From Pirellulaceae bacterium (GTDB taxonomy: Bacteria; Planctomycetota; Planctomycetia; Pirellulales; Pirellulaceae), in NCBI GenBank assembly GCA_020852965.1, contig JADYZV010000064.1, positions 1-64,000 on the forward strand: a stretch of DNA of 64,000 nt. The letters are read 5' to 3'. The notes beneath the pieces are model-generated. The model did not search any database. It saw only the letters and a program-made list of their open reading frames with translations, and was not told where the DNA came from. The position numbers and the translations under genes are program-made. Below, one piece after another: positions 44,058 to 52,830 of this stretch (the stretch's first letter is position 1; each line of letters opens with the position of its first letter).

Positions 44058-46115
44058 TCACTCTTCAGCTAGCCCTACGTGCGTGCGTGGGAGGCTTGCG
44101 CTGAGCGTAGTGCCGCGTGATTCATCCCACAGCAGATATTTTTCCAATAGTCGCGTATGCGGGCTTTCTTCAAAGAATGCCATAAGCTGTACGATTTGCT
44201 GGCGGGCCTTGCCGGCATCGACCAATTCACTGTGGGACTGCTGGATCCCCCAATCCCCCGCATAGATCCCGGCCAACATCCAACGCGCTCGCTCGACGTG
44301 TGCCAACGTGTCACCCCGCTCGGCCATTTGTTCATAGAGTTGCGCTGCTTGCTGAAAATTGCCACGATAAAAATTGAAATCGGCATCGATCTCTATCTGA
44401 TCGACCTCAAGAACTTGTCCCGAACTCTTCTTGGCTTCGCCAGCAAACTGATTGGCTAGCCGCCGCTTGGCCGCTGCCGCGGGATCGTCGCCCGCTTGTA
44501 GGATTTGGAATTGTCCGAAGTAGACGTTGGCCAGCAGCGCATTGATAAGGGGATTGTCGGGTTCCAACTTCAAGGCAGCTTCCAAGTCGGCTTGGGCTTC
44601 CTCCCATAGCTGTTGGCTAGTACCCTGCCCCAATTCAAGTTGCATGACATCAGCGATCCGACCGCGAGCACTGACTATCAATCGCTCTACTTCTTCGGTA
44701 CTCGCTAACAGCCGTGTCTGAAAGCGTCGCTGGACACGAGCTAGCTGCCAAGGGTCGCCTGATTGCTTCGAGGATTGCGCCAGTGCATCAAGCACTTTCG
44801 AGCACAAATTGGCGCGAACAGGAAATTTCGTTTCCATTCCTCCTGGAATCACCGCAACAATTTTTCCTGTCTTGGTATCCAAAATCCCTGACTCGACTTT
44901 GTCGGGTGAACCTGGCACAAGGGTTCCCCAGAAAACGTAATCGGCGGCGACTCCCAGGCCGATCTGCTGCAAGGCAGCCTCGCGAGCCATACCCTGAGTA
45001 TTAATTCTATAGAATTTGCGCTCCAATTCGTAATTGCTGACGACTTCGATATTCGGTCCGACGGTCTCTAATTGGGAACGCATTTCATCGGCGAAACGGA
45101 CGCCTGGATCACGTCGCGAAAAATTCATTTCTTCCAACTTAAGGTGCGGCAGGACGGCCACACGCATGCGCGCGTTGGGGGCGATCGCCGCCTGCTGCGT
45201 CGTAGCCAAGGCGCGCACCTCCTCAAGTTCGGCTCGTGTGATCGGTTCGATCTCAATGAAATTTGACACGGCATTGCGGGCTGCGGTGGAGACGTTCTCC
45301 AATAATTGTGGATCGGAAAGGTCTAACATCCAACCGCCAGTCTGGCTGGTCAACTCGCTAAAGAAGAAGCGAGTCAGCCCCACCACTTGTTGGTAAATCG
45401 CTTCATCTTTGGCGCGCGTTGGGCAAACGATGGCATTGATTTCCACGCCGATCTGCTGAGCGCGTTGAATCAATTGTTCCGTCGAGTATTTCCGTTCGGC
45501 CCCGTTTTGTGGCTCGCTAAAGCCACGATCGAAGGGGGGCGCGTCGCCGATCAGGAAAATCCAACGTTTGACCTGTTCGTCCTTCGACCAGGGTAATTCG
45601 TTGAGCGCCATATAGACCCCCTGGTCGACCGCCTCGTGAAAATAGGGAGCTCCCGATTCTGGTGATAGCTTTGCGAGCGCAGTCTGAATCGCTTGTGCAT
45701 CGCGCACGAACCCCTCGTTCCCCAGAGGCCAAGATACAACCCCGCTGGGTGCAGCGCTGTCGCGGTATAGCACAATTTGAACGTAGACTTCATCTCCGGC
45801 TACTCTGCGGATATCGGACAGCATATCCTGGAGCCGCTGCTGTATTCCTTGCAGTTGTTCGCTCATACTGTCGGTAGCATCGACTACCAAGGCTATTTCG
45901 ATGCGTGCTTCCTTTCCGGCTACGCGTTCAATGAAATTACTGCGTTGAAGTAGGCCCATGGTGTTCGCATCTGCGGCAGCGCCTGGATTGAACAATCCTT
46001 GTAACGCATTTCCAACTGCAGAGGAGCGTTCGTCGGCCTGCGAAGCATCCACGCAGCATGCTTGCACGAGCAACGCACCAAGAAGGATGAACCTAATATC
46101 TACTTGAAATCGCAT
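44058..46115 (-). CDS. Exported VWA-domain protein with a TPR-like C-terminus
   Basis: A 685-residue protein. AAGGA lies 7 bases before the start at 46115, and a signal sequence follows (IRFILLGALLVQACC), with Cys20/Cys21 possible lipidation sites. A VWA domain (about residues 70-275) has a MIDAS-like DATDS (Asp79, Thr81, Ser83), IFLIGDAPP, and a segment that forms the family's last strand. The middle (about 310-500) includes RVAVLPHLKLEEMNF and YVFWGTLVPGSPDK, resembling a CsgG/TolB-N-type fold. The end holds helical repeats (LWEEAQADLEAALKLEPDNP; AAQLYEQMAERGDTLA) of TPR type. It converges with the kinase gene (129-bp gap) and diverges from the caspase gene. It probably binds partners at the envelope; its role is unknown. 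Confidence 0.8.
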   Translation of the reverse strand: MRFQVDIRFILLGALLVQACCVDASQADERSSAVGNALQGLFNPGAAADANTMGLLQRSNFIERVAGKEARIEIALVVDATDSMSEQLQGIQQRLQDMLSDIRRVAGDEVYVQIVLYRDSAAPSGVVSWPLGNEGFVRDAQAIQTALAKLSPESGAPYFHEAVDQGVYMALNELPWSKDEQVKRWIFLIGDAPPFDRGFSEPQNGAERKYSTEQLIQRAQQIGVEINAIVCPTRAKDEAIYQQVVGLTRFFFSELTSQTGGWMLDLSDPQLLENVSTAARNAVSNFIEIEPITRAELEEVRALATTQQAAIAPNARMRVAVLPHLKLEEMNFSRRDPGVRFADEMRSQLETVGPNIEVVSNYELERKFYRINTQGMAREAALQQIGLGVAADYVFWGTLVPGSPDKVESGILDTKTGKIVAVIPGGMETKFPVRANLCSKVLDALAQSSKQSGDPWQLARVQRRFQTRLLASTEEVERLIVSARGRIADVMQLELGQGTSQQLWEEAQADLEAALKLEPDNPLINALLANVYFGQFQILQAGDDPAAAAKRRLANQFAGEAKKSSGQVLEVDQIEIDADFNFYRGNFQQAAQLYEQMAERGDTLAHVERARWMLAGIYAGDWGIQQSHSELVDAGKARQQIVQLMAFFEESPHTRLLEKYLLWDESRGTTLSASLPRTHVGLAEE

Positions 46116-46135
46116 CGTCGTATCCTTAACTTGTC

Positions 46136-46151
46136 GTACTCGTGCGAGTAC
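46136..46151. promoter_or_regulatory. Palindrome GTACTCG-TG-CGAGTAC upstream of the VWA gene
   Basis: A perfect 7-bp inverted repeat with a 2-base centre lies 20 bp upstream of the VWA start codon, in the divergent gap shared with the caspase gene. It could be a repressor site or a short mRNA hairpin near the ribosome site. Confidence 0.4.
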
Positions 46152-46501
46152 TGTTTCATTGAGTAAGAGTGCGAGTCTTGAATTGAAATTGTGGGTAGAG
46201 TACAAGGCTGCGAATCCAGGGAACCCAAAGTATCCGAGTCGCCTTCGCCCCCAACAGCTCGGAGGTTTCGAAATGCGGTCAATTCCGCAGCCGACCGATA
46301 CTCCGCAGCCGACCAGTACCGTGCCAAGTAGTTGGTTGTCGACGGAACGTTCGACCAGTTGCCTCAATTACGCCCAGTTTCCGCAATATGCTAGACTTTA
46401 GCTAGTGAATTTGAATGAAATCTGCCAGCCTCTCGCAACTATTCCCAGTTTCCGTCGACAATGGCACATATGGGTTCCTATCAATATATCATGAGGTCTC
46501 G
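46152..46501. other. Divergent intergenic region between the VWA and caspase genes
   Basis: No gene is seen in these 350 bp. The string TCCGCAGCCGACC occurs twice, 18 bp apart (46284-46296 and 46302-46314). AATATGCTAGACT near 46386 might include a -10 box for the caspase gene. Confidence 0.5.
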
Positions 46502-49500
46502 ATGATTCGATCGTGTAATCGACACATAGCGTGCCTCGTTGGCTTGGCAGGCTTGGTTGGGTTTTTCTCGCCGATCGGGCTCGGGGCGAGCTACGCGCAA
46601 GCTCCTGCTGATCGGTCGGACGCATCGGAGTCATCGCTGCCAGCCTACTACTATTTCTCACCATCGGACCAACTTTCCCAAAGCGAAGCAACGCCTCAGG
46701 ACCCCTCGGAGCAATTTCTTCCTAACGAGTCCAGTCTGCCAGGCAATAACGAGCTCGTCGCGCAAGAGACCCTTCCAAGCGAATCGCAACTGCCTCAAAC
46801 GCCAGCGTCAGCCTCGTCCGCTGCCGAGACGCCAGCAGCCGCAAAGAATCTACTACAAGAGACATTGGCGGAAAGTCGTGATCGCACGCCTTGGTTGCGA
46901 CTGATCGAAGCCGAACATACCGCCCCCATTCGAACCATTGAGCTCGATGCATCGGGTCGAAATCTATTCACTGCCGGTGAGGACAAGCTTGTACATCACT
47001 GGAAGTTTTTCGAAGATAAGGCGGGTGCCCAGTGGCGTCACCATGCCTCCTATCGGTGGCAAGTGCAACGCGCGGAGCTAGGCACGATCCTGAGTCTTAT
47101 CAGTCAAGATGACGACTTGTTCATCGCCGGAGCAGGAGCCGATGGCCAACAGGGTGAGATCGTTGGCTTAAACACTCAAACAGGCGCATGGCTCGCGCCG
47201 ATTGTCGATGCCGTTCATGGACACCATTCCCCTATTCTGAAGATGAAGATGCTGTCGGGCAATGCAGCTCGGCGACTGATTTCGATGGATCAAAAACATG
47301 GCATCAGCCTTTGGCAACAAGATCCCAACCAAGGAACCTGGAGCCAACGATGGCTGCGCAAACCGGCTGCGGCCAATCAATATCGCTATGCTTCCTTCGA
47401 CACATCCGGGAGCAGCACCTTGGTGACTGCCTCCGATGCGGCAGTGTGGACGATCGACTTCACCGACGTTGACAATGGCAACATCACCAAGCGGCTACGT
47501 CGTGATGCAACCCCACAGAGTCAACAAGTTTTTTCACAAGCCTTGCAAGTGCTTGCAGACCATCTTCGCTCGACCGAGGGCAAGAGTTATGGTCCTGCCG
47601 AGTTGCTGCCGGCAATCCGCGACAACTCTGGGACTATGGTTACCTGCCTGGCAGTTGGACCTGACCAGCAAACGGTTGCTGCTGGGGATGACATGGGCTT
47701 TCTTTATCTTTGGAACCCACAAGGGAAACTCGCGCTTAAATCCATAGCCAGTTTTCAAGGTTTTCGCTTTCATTATTTGGCATTTTCGCGAGACGGACGT
47801 TACATGGCCGCCGTCGCGAATAATTTGAGCGCTGATGCAAGTATCCTGCATCTATGGCGACTGGGCGCGGGACAGATACCTTCGCTGGTACGAGAGATTC
47901 GTCGCCCCGCAGCGATCTCCAGCATCGCCTTCTCCCACGACGCCCAGTCTCTTTTTATCGGCAATGGCCGGCGCCTCGAAATCGTGCCTACGGAACAACA
48001 GCAACCCCCGCAGAGCGTTCCCGCACACGAGACCATCAGCCGTCCAAGTCAAGTTGTCTTTGCCGCAGATTTGCCTTATCGCTGGAAGCTGATTCTCGAC
48101 GGAACCCAGGCCGTCTTCGATGGACAGGCCATGCGATGGATCGATGCGACAGATATCACTTGGAACTCGGTGACCGAGCCGGCCCAGCGATATGCCAAGC
48201 ATGGATGGACACTCGCATCGCAATTGAACGCTCCTGGTGCGAAACCAGAGGACTGGCTGCTACGTGGCAACGAGCGCATGGGACGTTTAGAGCTGGACGC
48301 TCATTACCAGCGTCGCCTCAACAGCCGTGTGCAACACGTGGCTTGGCTTAAGAACCGTCGTGGTGAGGTCGCAGGAGTGGCAGTCACCTTAAGTGGTCAG
48401 AACGACATTTGGGTCTTTACACTCCCTGCCCCCAACGAAAACACCTGCCGCTTGAAGCGTGTTTTCGGTGGACACGAGGGAGCGGTACTTTCGATCGACT
48501 GCTCGCCGGACAGTCGCTACTTGATTAGCAGTGCCGAAGATTGCACCGTGCGCGTCTGGCCTCTTATAGGAATTGATGAGCTGGGAATCGACGCCGAGGA
48601 ATCGAGAAGCGACGTACAAGTAACAACCAGCCCATCGCGAGCGAACTGGGGCTTTGACTTCACGGTGATGGATGGCCAAGCAATTGCCCAGCATCCGATC
48701 TACACCGGCCCACTGTTTGTTAAAGGGATGCGAAGCGGCGATCGATTGCGGGAAATATCTTACGAATCGTTTCAATCGGACGGCACGTTGCGGCGGACCA
48801 CGTTGCTCAAACCAGAGGAAATGGTCGCCTTTCTCTACCAACCTCGTTTTGATCTGGCGGTTCGTTTTATCTTCGAACGGGCCGGGGTGGAGGTACCGGG
48901 GTTTCAATCCTACGCACACTGGCGCGAGATCGCTTCGCAAGTGGTTGCGGCCGATCGCCAGTGGGCTGTCTGGACTCCGTCGGGCTACTACGATGCGTCC
49001 TTCAATGGCAATAGCCTGTTCGGTTGGCAGATCAACCGAGGGCTTGAGCGGGAACCTGATTTCTATCGCGCCGACCGCTTTCAAGCTATCTTGGAACGCC
49101 CCAATTTCATGCGCCGCCTGCTCGTGGCAGGCAGTATCGATCAGGCCGCTGATCTGGTGGGTAAGCAGCGGATTGGCTTTGGTGACGTACTCCAAAATGC
49201 GCTCGCCGTTCAGCCCCAAGTCAAGATCCTGTCACCTGTGCAGGGGCAAGTGCTCGAGGGGCGGCAAACCCTGATCCGCGCACAAGTGACGCTTGGCAGC
49301 GACGAGCAATTGGCCAGTGCCAAAGCATTCGTGAGCGGCGTGGTGGCGACCGACATGAAGGAAGTCAAACGCACTGCGCTCGACGGTAGCCGACAGAGTA
49401 TCGAGCTGACGTGGCAGGGCCACTTGCCTGCCGACAACAACCTGCAAATTCAAGTCCTGTGTGCGACTCGCGATAAACTGGTGGGAGCCGATACCCTGCG

Positions 49501-50356
49501 TTTGCAACATCGCGAAGTTTCCAGTGCATTCCGCAAACCGAAACTCTTTCTCTTGGCCGCAGGCGTTAGCCAATATCGAGATAGCCGAATTCCTAGCTTG
49601 TCCCTAGGTGCGTCCAATGCACAGGCCATGTTGGAAGCCGTGCTTGCCAATGCAGCCACGCTCTACGACGTCGTACCCTTGGCGCTGACCGACTCGAGTG
49701 TAACTCCCAATGTTTGGCGCAGTACGGTCCGCCAGCTTGAAAGTGAACTGCACAATGTCCAGGCCGATGACTTAATCGTATTGTTCGTATCGGGACATGG
49801 TTTGGTCGACGAAACAACCGACCAGTACTACTTTGTGACAGCCAATGCGCGTTACAGTGATCTCGTCCGCCAAAACTACCGCGACTGTCTTAGCTTTCGA
49901 GAGCTGATGAGCTGGGAGGATATCCCCTGCCGAAAGATCGCCATCCTGGATACGTGCCACAGCGGTGCAATCCAACCGCTTGATAGCGAGCATTTGAAGG
50001 CGGCCGTGCGTAGCCTGCAGGGCGACATGGTGCTCACTCTTACTGCGTCGGAAGGCAACCAACTGGCTGCCGAATACCGCGGGGCTCAGGCGAGTTTGTT
50101 TACCAGTGCTATCGAAAAAACTCTGCAGCAATTCCAGGACACCAATCACAATGGTCTGTTAGACTGGCACGAGCTAGCGCAGCAAGTACGTAGCTTGGTG
50201 TCGCAGCAATCGTTGGCTGGAGCGGTTCCGCAGTTTCCCACAGCGGGCCCCAAGGATTTGTTGGAAGTCATCGAATTGCCACTGGCGATGTTGCGACCGC
50301 AAGCTGTTGGACTAGCCGCCCCCACCGCTTTTGTGTTCTATGAGAATGCTCCATGA
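46502..50356 (+). CDS. Exported WD40-caspase (peptidase C14) protein with intact catalytic dyad
   Basis: A 1284-residue protein with a signal peptide (about residues 1-35, ending ASYAQA). WD40-type repeats start near residue 135 (APIRTIELDASGRNLFTAGE) and end near 690 (AVLSIDCSPDSRYLISSAED). A beta-rich linker follows. The caspase domain covers about 1015-1240: LFLLAAGVSQYRD, then VLFVSGHGL (catalytic His1099), then AILDTCHSG (catalytic Cys1152), then VLTLTASEGNQLA. NHNGLLDWHELAQ near 1225 looks like an EF-hand-type calcium site. The start at 46502 has GAGG 5 bases upstream. It overlaps the protease gene downstream by 4 bases. It is the only one of four caspase-like proteins here likely to cleave; the target is unknown. 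Confidence 0.9.
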   Translation: MIRSCNRHIACLVGLAGLVGFFSPIGLGASYAQAPADRSDASESSLPAYYYFSPSDQLSQSEATPQDPSEQFLPNESSLPGNNELVAQETLPSESQLPQTPASASSAAETPAAAKNLLQETLAESRDRTPWLRLIEAEHTAPIRTIELDASGRNLFTAGEDKLVHHWKFFEDKAGAQWRHHASYRWQVQRAELGTILSLISQDDDLFIAGAGADGQQGEIVGLNTQTGAWLAPIVDAVHGHHSPILKMKMLSGNAARRLISMDQKHGISLWQQDPNQGTWSQRWLRKPAAANQYRYASFDTSGSSTLVTASDAAVWTIDFTDVDNGNITKRLRRDATPQSQQVFSQALQVLADHLRSTEGKSYGPAELLPAIRDNSGTMVTCLAVGPDQQTVAAGDDMGFLYLWNPQGKLALKSIASFQGFRFHYLAFSRDGRYMAAVANNLSADASILHLWRLGAGQIPSLVREIRRPAAISSIAFSHDAQSLFIGNGRRLEIVPTEQQQPPQSVPAHETISRPSQVVFAADLPYRWKLILDGTQAVFDGQAMRWIDATDITWNSVTEPAQRYAKHGWTLASQLNAPGAKPEDWLLRGNERMGRLELDAHYQRRLNSRVQHVAWLKNRRGEVAGVAVTLSGQNDIWVFTLPAPNENTCRLKRVFGGHEGAVLSIDCSPDSRYLISSAEDCTVRVWPLIGIDELGIDAEESRSDVQVTTSPSRANWGFDFTVMDGQAIAQHPIYTGPLFVKGMRSGDRLREISYESFQSDGTLRRTTLLKPEEMVAFLYQPRFDLAVRFIFERAGVEVPGFQSYAHWREIASQVVAADRQWAVWTPSGYYDASFNGNSLFGWQINRGLEREPDFYRADRFQAILERPNFMRRLLVAGSIDQAADLVGKQRIGFGDVLQNALAVQPQVKILSPVQGQVLEGRQTLIRAQVTLGSDEQLASAKAFVSGVVATDMKEVKRTALDGSRQSIELTWQGHLPADNNLQIQVLCATRDKLVGADTLRLQHREVSSAFRKPKLFLLAAGVSQYRDSRIPSLSLGASNAQAMLEAVLANAATLYDVVPLALTDSSVTPNVWRSTVRQLESELHNVQADDLIVLFVSGHGLVDETTDQYYFVTANARYSDLVRQNYRDCLSFRELMSWEDIPCRKIAILDTCHSGAIQPLDSEHLKAAVRSLQGDMVLTLTASEGNQLAAEYRGAQASLFTSAIEKTLQQFQDTNHNGLLDWHELAQQVRSLVSQQSLAGAVPQFPTAGPKDLLEVIELPLAMLRPQAVGLAAPTAFVFYENAP

Positions 50357-51546
50357 GCGATGTAGACCCGCGTCCCACGCCACCTCGTACTCGTCCTCCA
50401 GCGAACTCATTCCGGCCCAATCGAGCCGAGATTTTGGCTGGCTTGTCGATCGTGTTTGCACTCCTTTCGTTGTTGTGGTCCAGTGGTAACGCCTCCCGTA
50501 TGGATTCACCCACCCCCGCTCGTGAACTGGGTGAAGCCCCACCCGCCACGCGACTTCCGTCTTCCCCAACGGTTTCGCCGAGCGGCATAACGCTCGATGA
50601 CATCTCGGCAGCGTCTGCACAATTGTCAGCCCGAGCCGTGCTGTCGGTGGTGCGCGTCGAGAGCTCGTTCAAGGGACGGTCAGCTCCTAGCGATGATCTC
50701 GAAACGTATTTCGGGAGCCTGCCCCCTGAATCGATCGGTTCTGGTTTCGTGGTCGACACGCAGGGGCATGTGCTAACCAACTATCATGTTGTGCGTGGTG
50801 CTGACTCCGTATCGATTCGCGATTCGTCCCATCAATCGCTACCGGCCACAGTCGTTGGTTACGATTCATTGACCGATCTAGCGCTGTTGAAGATCCCGAA
50901 TCTTAAGCTACCCGCTTTGAGCTTCGGAAACAGTAGGCAACTCGCGACTGGACAGCTTGTATGGGCCATCGGAAGCCCTCATGGACTCGATCAGAGCGTC
51001 GCGATGGGAATCATCAGTTCGGTAGATCGCCCTACTCTGTTAGATAGTCCCTTCCAAGATTTCTTGCAGACCGACGCTTCGATCAATCCTGGTAGCAGTG
51101 GCGGGCCGCTACTGGATACTCATGGAGAAGTCATTGGCATCAATACGGCCACCTCCGGTCAGAACTTCTCCGGAATAGGCTTCGCCTTGCCCAGCAATAT
51201 GGCGAAGCAAGTTCTGGAACAATTGCGCGACCAAGGGGAGGTGCCACGCGGTTGGATTGGCGTGCAATTGAGTGCGGTGACTCCGGCGCGAGCCGCCGTG
51301 GCGGGCCTGGAACGAGCAGACGGAGCCTACGTCGAATCATTGGCGTCGGGTGACTCCAGCCCCGCCCAGCAAGCGGGCCTACGGGTGGCTGATATCTGCA
51401 CGAAGTTTCAGGATCAGCCGGTGACGGGACCGTTGGGGCTCATCCGGCAGATTGCGGGTCATACGATTGACACAACCGCTAAACTCACCGTCATGCGAAA
51501 CGGCCAAGTCCTCGACCTGAAAGTCACGGTACAGCGCAGGCCTTGA
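50353..51546 (+). CDS. Membrane-anchored trypsin-like (HtrA/DegP) serine protease with PDZ domain
   Basis: A 397-residue S1C protease. A Pro-rich N-terminus leads to one membrane segment (about residues 26-43). The protease domain (about 85-285) has the complete triad: His145 in LTNYHVV, Asp175 in LTDLALL, and Ser249 in INPGSSGGPL. A PDZ domain follows (about 295-395; RGWIGVQLSAV, then ADICTKFQDQPVTGPLGLI). It resembles DegS/HtrA quality-control proteases. Its ATG overlaps the caspase stop (ATGA), so caspase and trypsin-type protease are made together. A cascade in which one activates the other is an inference from this coupling. Confidence 0.92.
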   Translation: MSDVDPRPTPPRTRPPANSFRPNRAEILAGLSIVFALLSLLWSSGNASRMDSPTPARELGEAPPATRLPSSPTVSPSGITLDDISAASAQLSARAVLSVVRVESSFKGRSAPSDDLETYFGSLPPESIGSGFVVDTQGHVLTNYHVVRGADSVSIRDSSHQSLPATVVGYDSLTDLALLKIPNLKLPALSFGNSRQLATGQLVWAIGSPHGLDQSVAMGIISSVDRPTLLDSPFQDFLQTDASINPGSSGGPLLDTHGEVIGINTATSGQNFSGIGFALPSNMAKQVLEQLRDQGEVPRGWIGVQLSAVTPARAAVAGLERADGAYVESLASGDSSPAQQAGLRVADICTKFQDQPVTGPLGLIRQIAGHTIDTTAKLTVMRNGQVLDLKVTVQRRP

Positions 51547-51575
51547 GCGCTAGGTAGCCAGTGTAGTAATAGCAA

Positions 51576-51668
51576 CGTGATTCTCGGTGGGGGACCACCG
51601 AGCTACGATATGCTTAAGGTGGCACGTTGGTCCCCAACGTGATTCTCGGTGGGGGACCACCGAGCTAC
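51576..51668. repeat. Hairpin repeats of types A and B, second cluster
   Basis: Unit A occurs at 51576-51606 and 51638-51668 (CGTGATTCTCGGTGG...CCACCGAGCTAC). Unit B lies between them as a perfect CACGTTGG-TCC-CCAACGTG hairpin (51623-51641). These are the reverse complement of the units at 18212-18321. The rest of the 322-bp gap between the protease gene and the YTV gene (51547-51868) shows no gene. Confidence 0.8.
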
Positions 51669-51868
51669 TTTTGTCCCATTCAATTGGCAATAGCGGCACA
51701 GATTCACGCAGACTCGGCTTTCCACTGCGAAACAGCAGTATTTTTATCTGGCCGTTCACAAGTTGTTTTTGAGCGGCTGCCGATGTTAAGAGTGTTATAG
51801 GTCGGTCAATTTGTCCGCTTGCACAAGTAATCGCGTCACGGAAGACGCTGAACAATGGGGTCTTGGCT

Positions 51869-52624
51869 ATGAAACGCATGGATGCAGTCAATTATCATTT
51901 TGGCAAACTAATCCTTGGCTTCCTTGGGGCGCTCGTACTGCCCGTTATGTTGCAAGCCGAGGGGCTCTTTCACCGCTGCGAACACTGCGGCAAATCTTGC
52001 CAACCGCATACGTTGGTGGAGAAGACGATCATGTGTCCGGTGCAGGTCATCGAGACACGTGTTAAGCCGTGCTTGGTGGAAAAGTGCGAGGAACGCGAAG
52101 AGAAATACACCGTGTTCAAGTGCGTGCCTGACAAGCGTACCATCAAAAAAGAGTGCTGCTACCTCTTGGACGAAGTCAAGTCGAAAGAGATCGTCGACAA
52201 GAAATGCCAATTGGTCGACATAGAAGTCTCGCGCACCAAAAACGTGCTCATTCCAGCCTACGAAATGGTGGAGACCTGCGTCCAAAAGGAAGTCTGTACC
52301 GAATGCGGCCCGATCTGTGTCGAAGAACGTTGCCTGCAAGAAAAAGCCCGCATGGCAGCAGGCACTTGCGAAGAGAAAGATACAGACAAGCAGCTCGTCT
52401 TCCTGGAAACCAAGAAAGACTTCTTCTACTGCGTCAAGACGCCGAAAAAACACACGATCGAATGCGCCAAAGAGACGTTCTACAAACTGGAACCTGTCGA
52501 AAAGACACGCAAAGTCCAGGTGATGGTTCCAAAAATCGAATACGTCCCCTACGAAGTGGAAGTCACCAAAATGCTTCCTAAGAAAATCTTGTGCTGCGTC
52601 CCTTGCGGAAAACAAGTGCGTTAG
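51869..52624 (+). CDS. Exported Cys-rich protein of the planctomycete YTV wall-protein type
   Basis: A 251-residue protein with a signal peptide (about residues 1-31; LGFLGALVLPVMLQAEG). It has over 20 cysteines and many Lys and Glu, in a repeating pattern of strands: KYTVFKCVPDKRTIKKECC includes the YTV motif (80-82), and CPVQVIETRVKPC and VQVMVPKIEYVPYEVEV follow the same rhythm. YTV-containing Cys-rich proteins have been described as cell-wall candidates in Rhodopirellula baltica. Disulfide-linked envelope structure is therefore likely. The start ATG 51869 is preferred to TTG 51863. A long open frame exists on the opposite strand over most of this gene, but it has no family features. Confidence 0.78.
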   Translation: MKRMDAVNYHFGKLILGFLGALVLPVMLQAEGLFHRCEHCGKSCQPHTLVEKTIMCPVQVIETRVKPCLVEKCEEREEKYTVFKCVPDKRTIKKECCYLLDEVKSKEIVDKKCQLVDIEVSRTKNVLIPAYEMVETCVQKEVCTECGPICVEERCLQEKARMAAGTCEEKDTDKQLVFLETKKDFFYCVKTPKKHTIECAKETFYKLEPVEKTRKVQVMVPKIEYVPYEVEVTKMLPKKILCCVPCGKQVR

Positions 52625-52665
52625 CCTCTGCCACCGCTTCGCGGTTGAGCCGGATTACTCGCGAC

Positions 52666-52748
52666 CCTCCCGCACGCGCTCGTCGTACCACACACCTCGA
52701 TTTTGCATCGGCCCCATGCCAGCTTGTCTAACGAGCGCACGCGGGAGG
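52666..52748. repeat. 18-bp inverted repeat between converging genes
   Basis: CCTCCCGCACGCGCTCGT (52666-52683) and ACGAGCGCACGCGGGAGG (52731-52748) pair with two mismatches around 47 bases. It sits between the converging YTV and sulfatase genes and might act as a two-way transcription stop, though no T-run follows. The short hairpin at 8517-8536 resembles its outer ends. Confidence 0.5.
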
Positions 52749-52830
52749 ATACCTGGCAGTATGATTTAGTTACTCATGTATAATCCGGGTTGAGGGGATT
52801 TGAGGTAGTCGATGCACTCATACTGCACCA

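Noticed and set aside
48389-49219. 276-codon frame antisense to the WD40-caspase gene
   Set aside because: Shadow of a long real gene; no motif or ribosome site.
51908-52615. 235-codon open frame antisense to the YTV protein gene
   Set aside because: It mirrors the Cys/Lys/Glu-rich codons of the real gene (giving Phe, Leu and Ala), has no family features, and the plus-strand protein has a signal peptide and the YTV motif.
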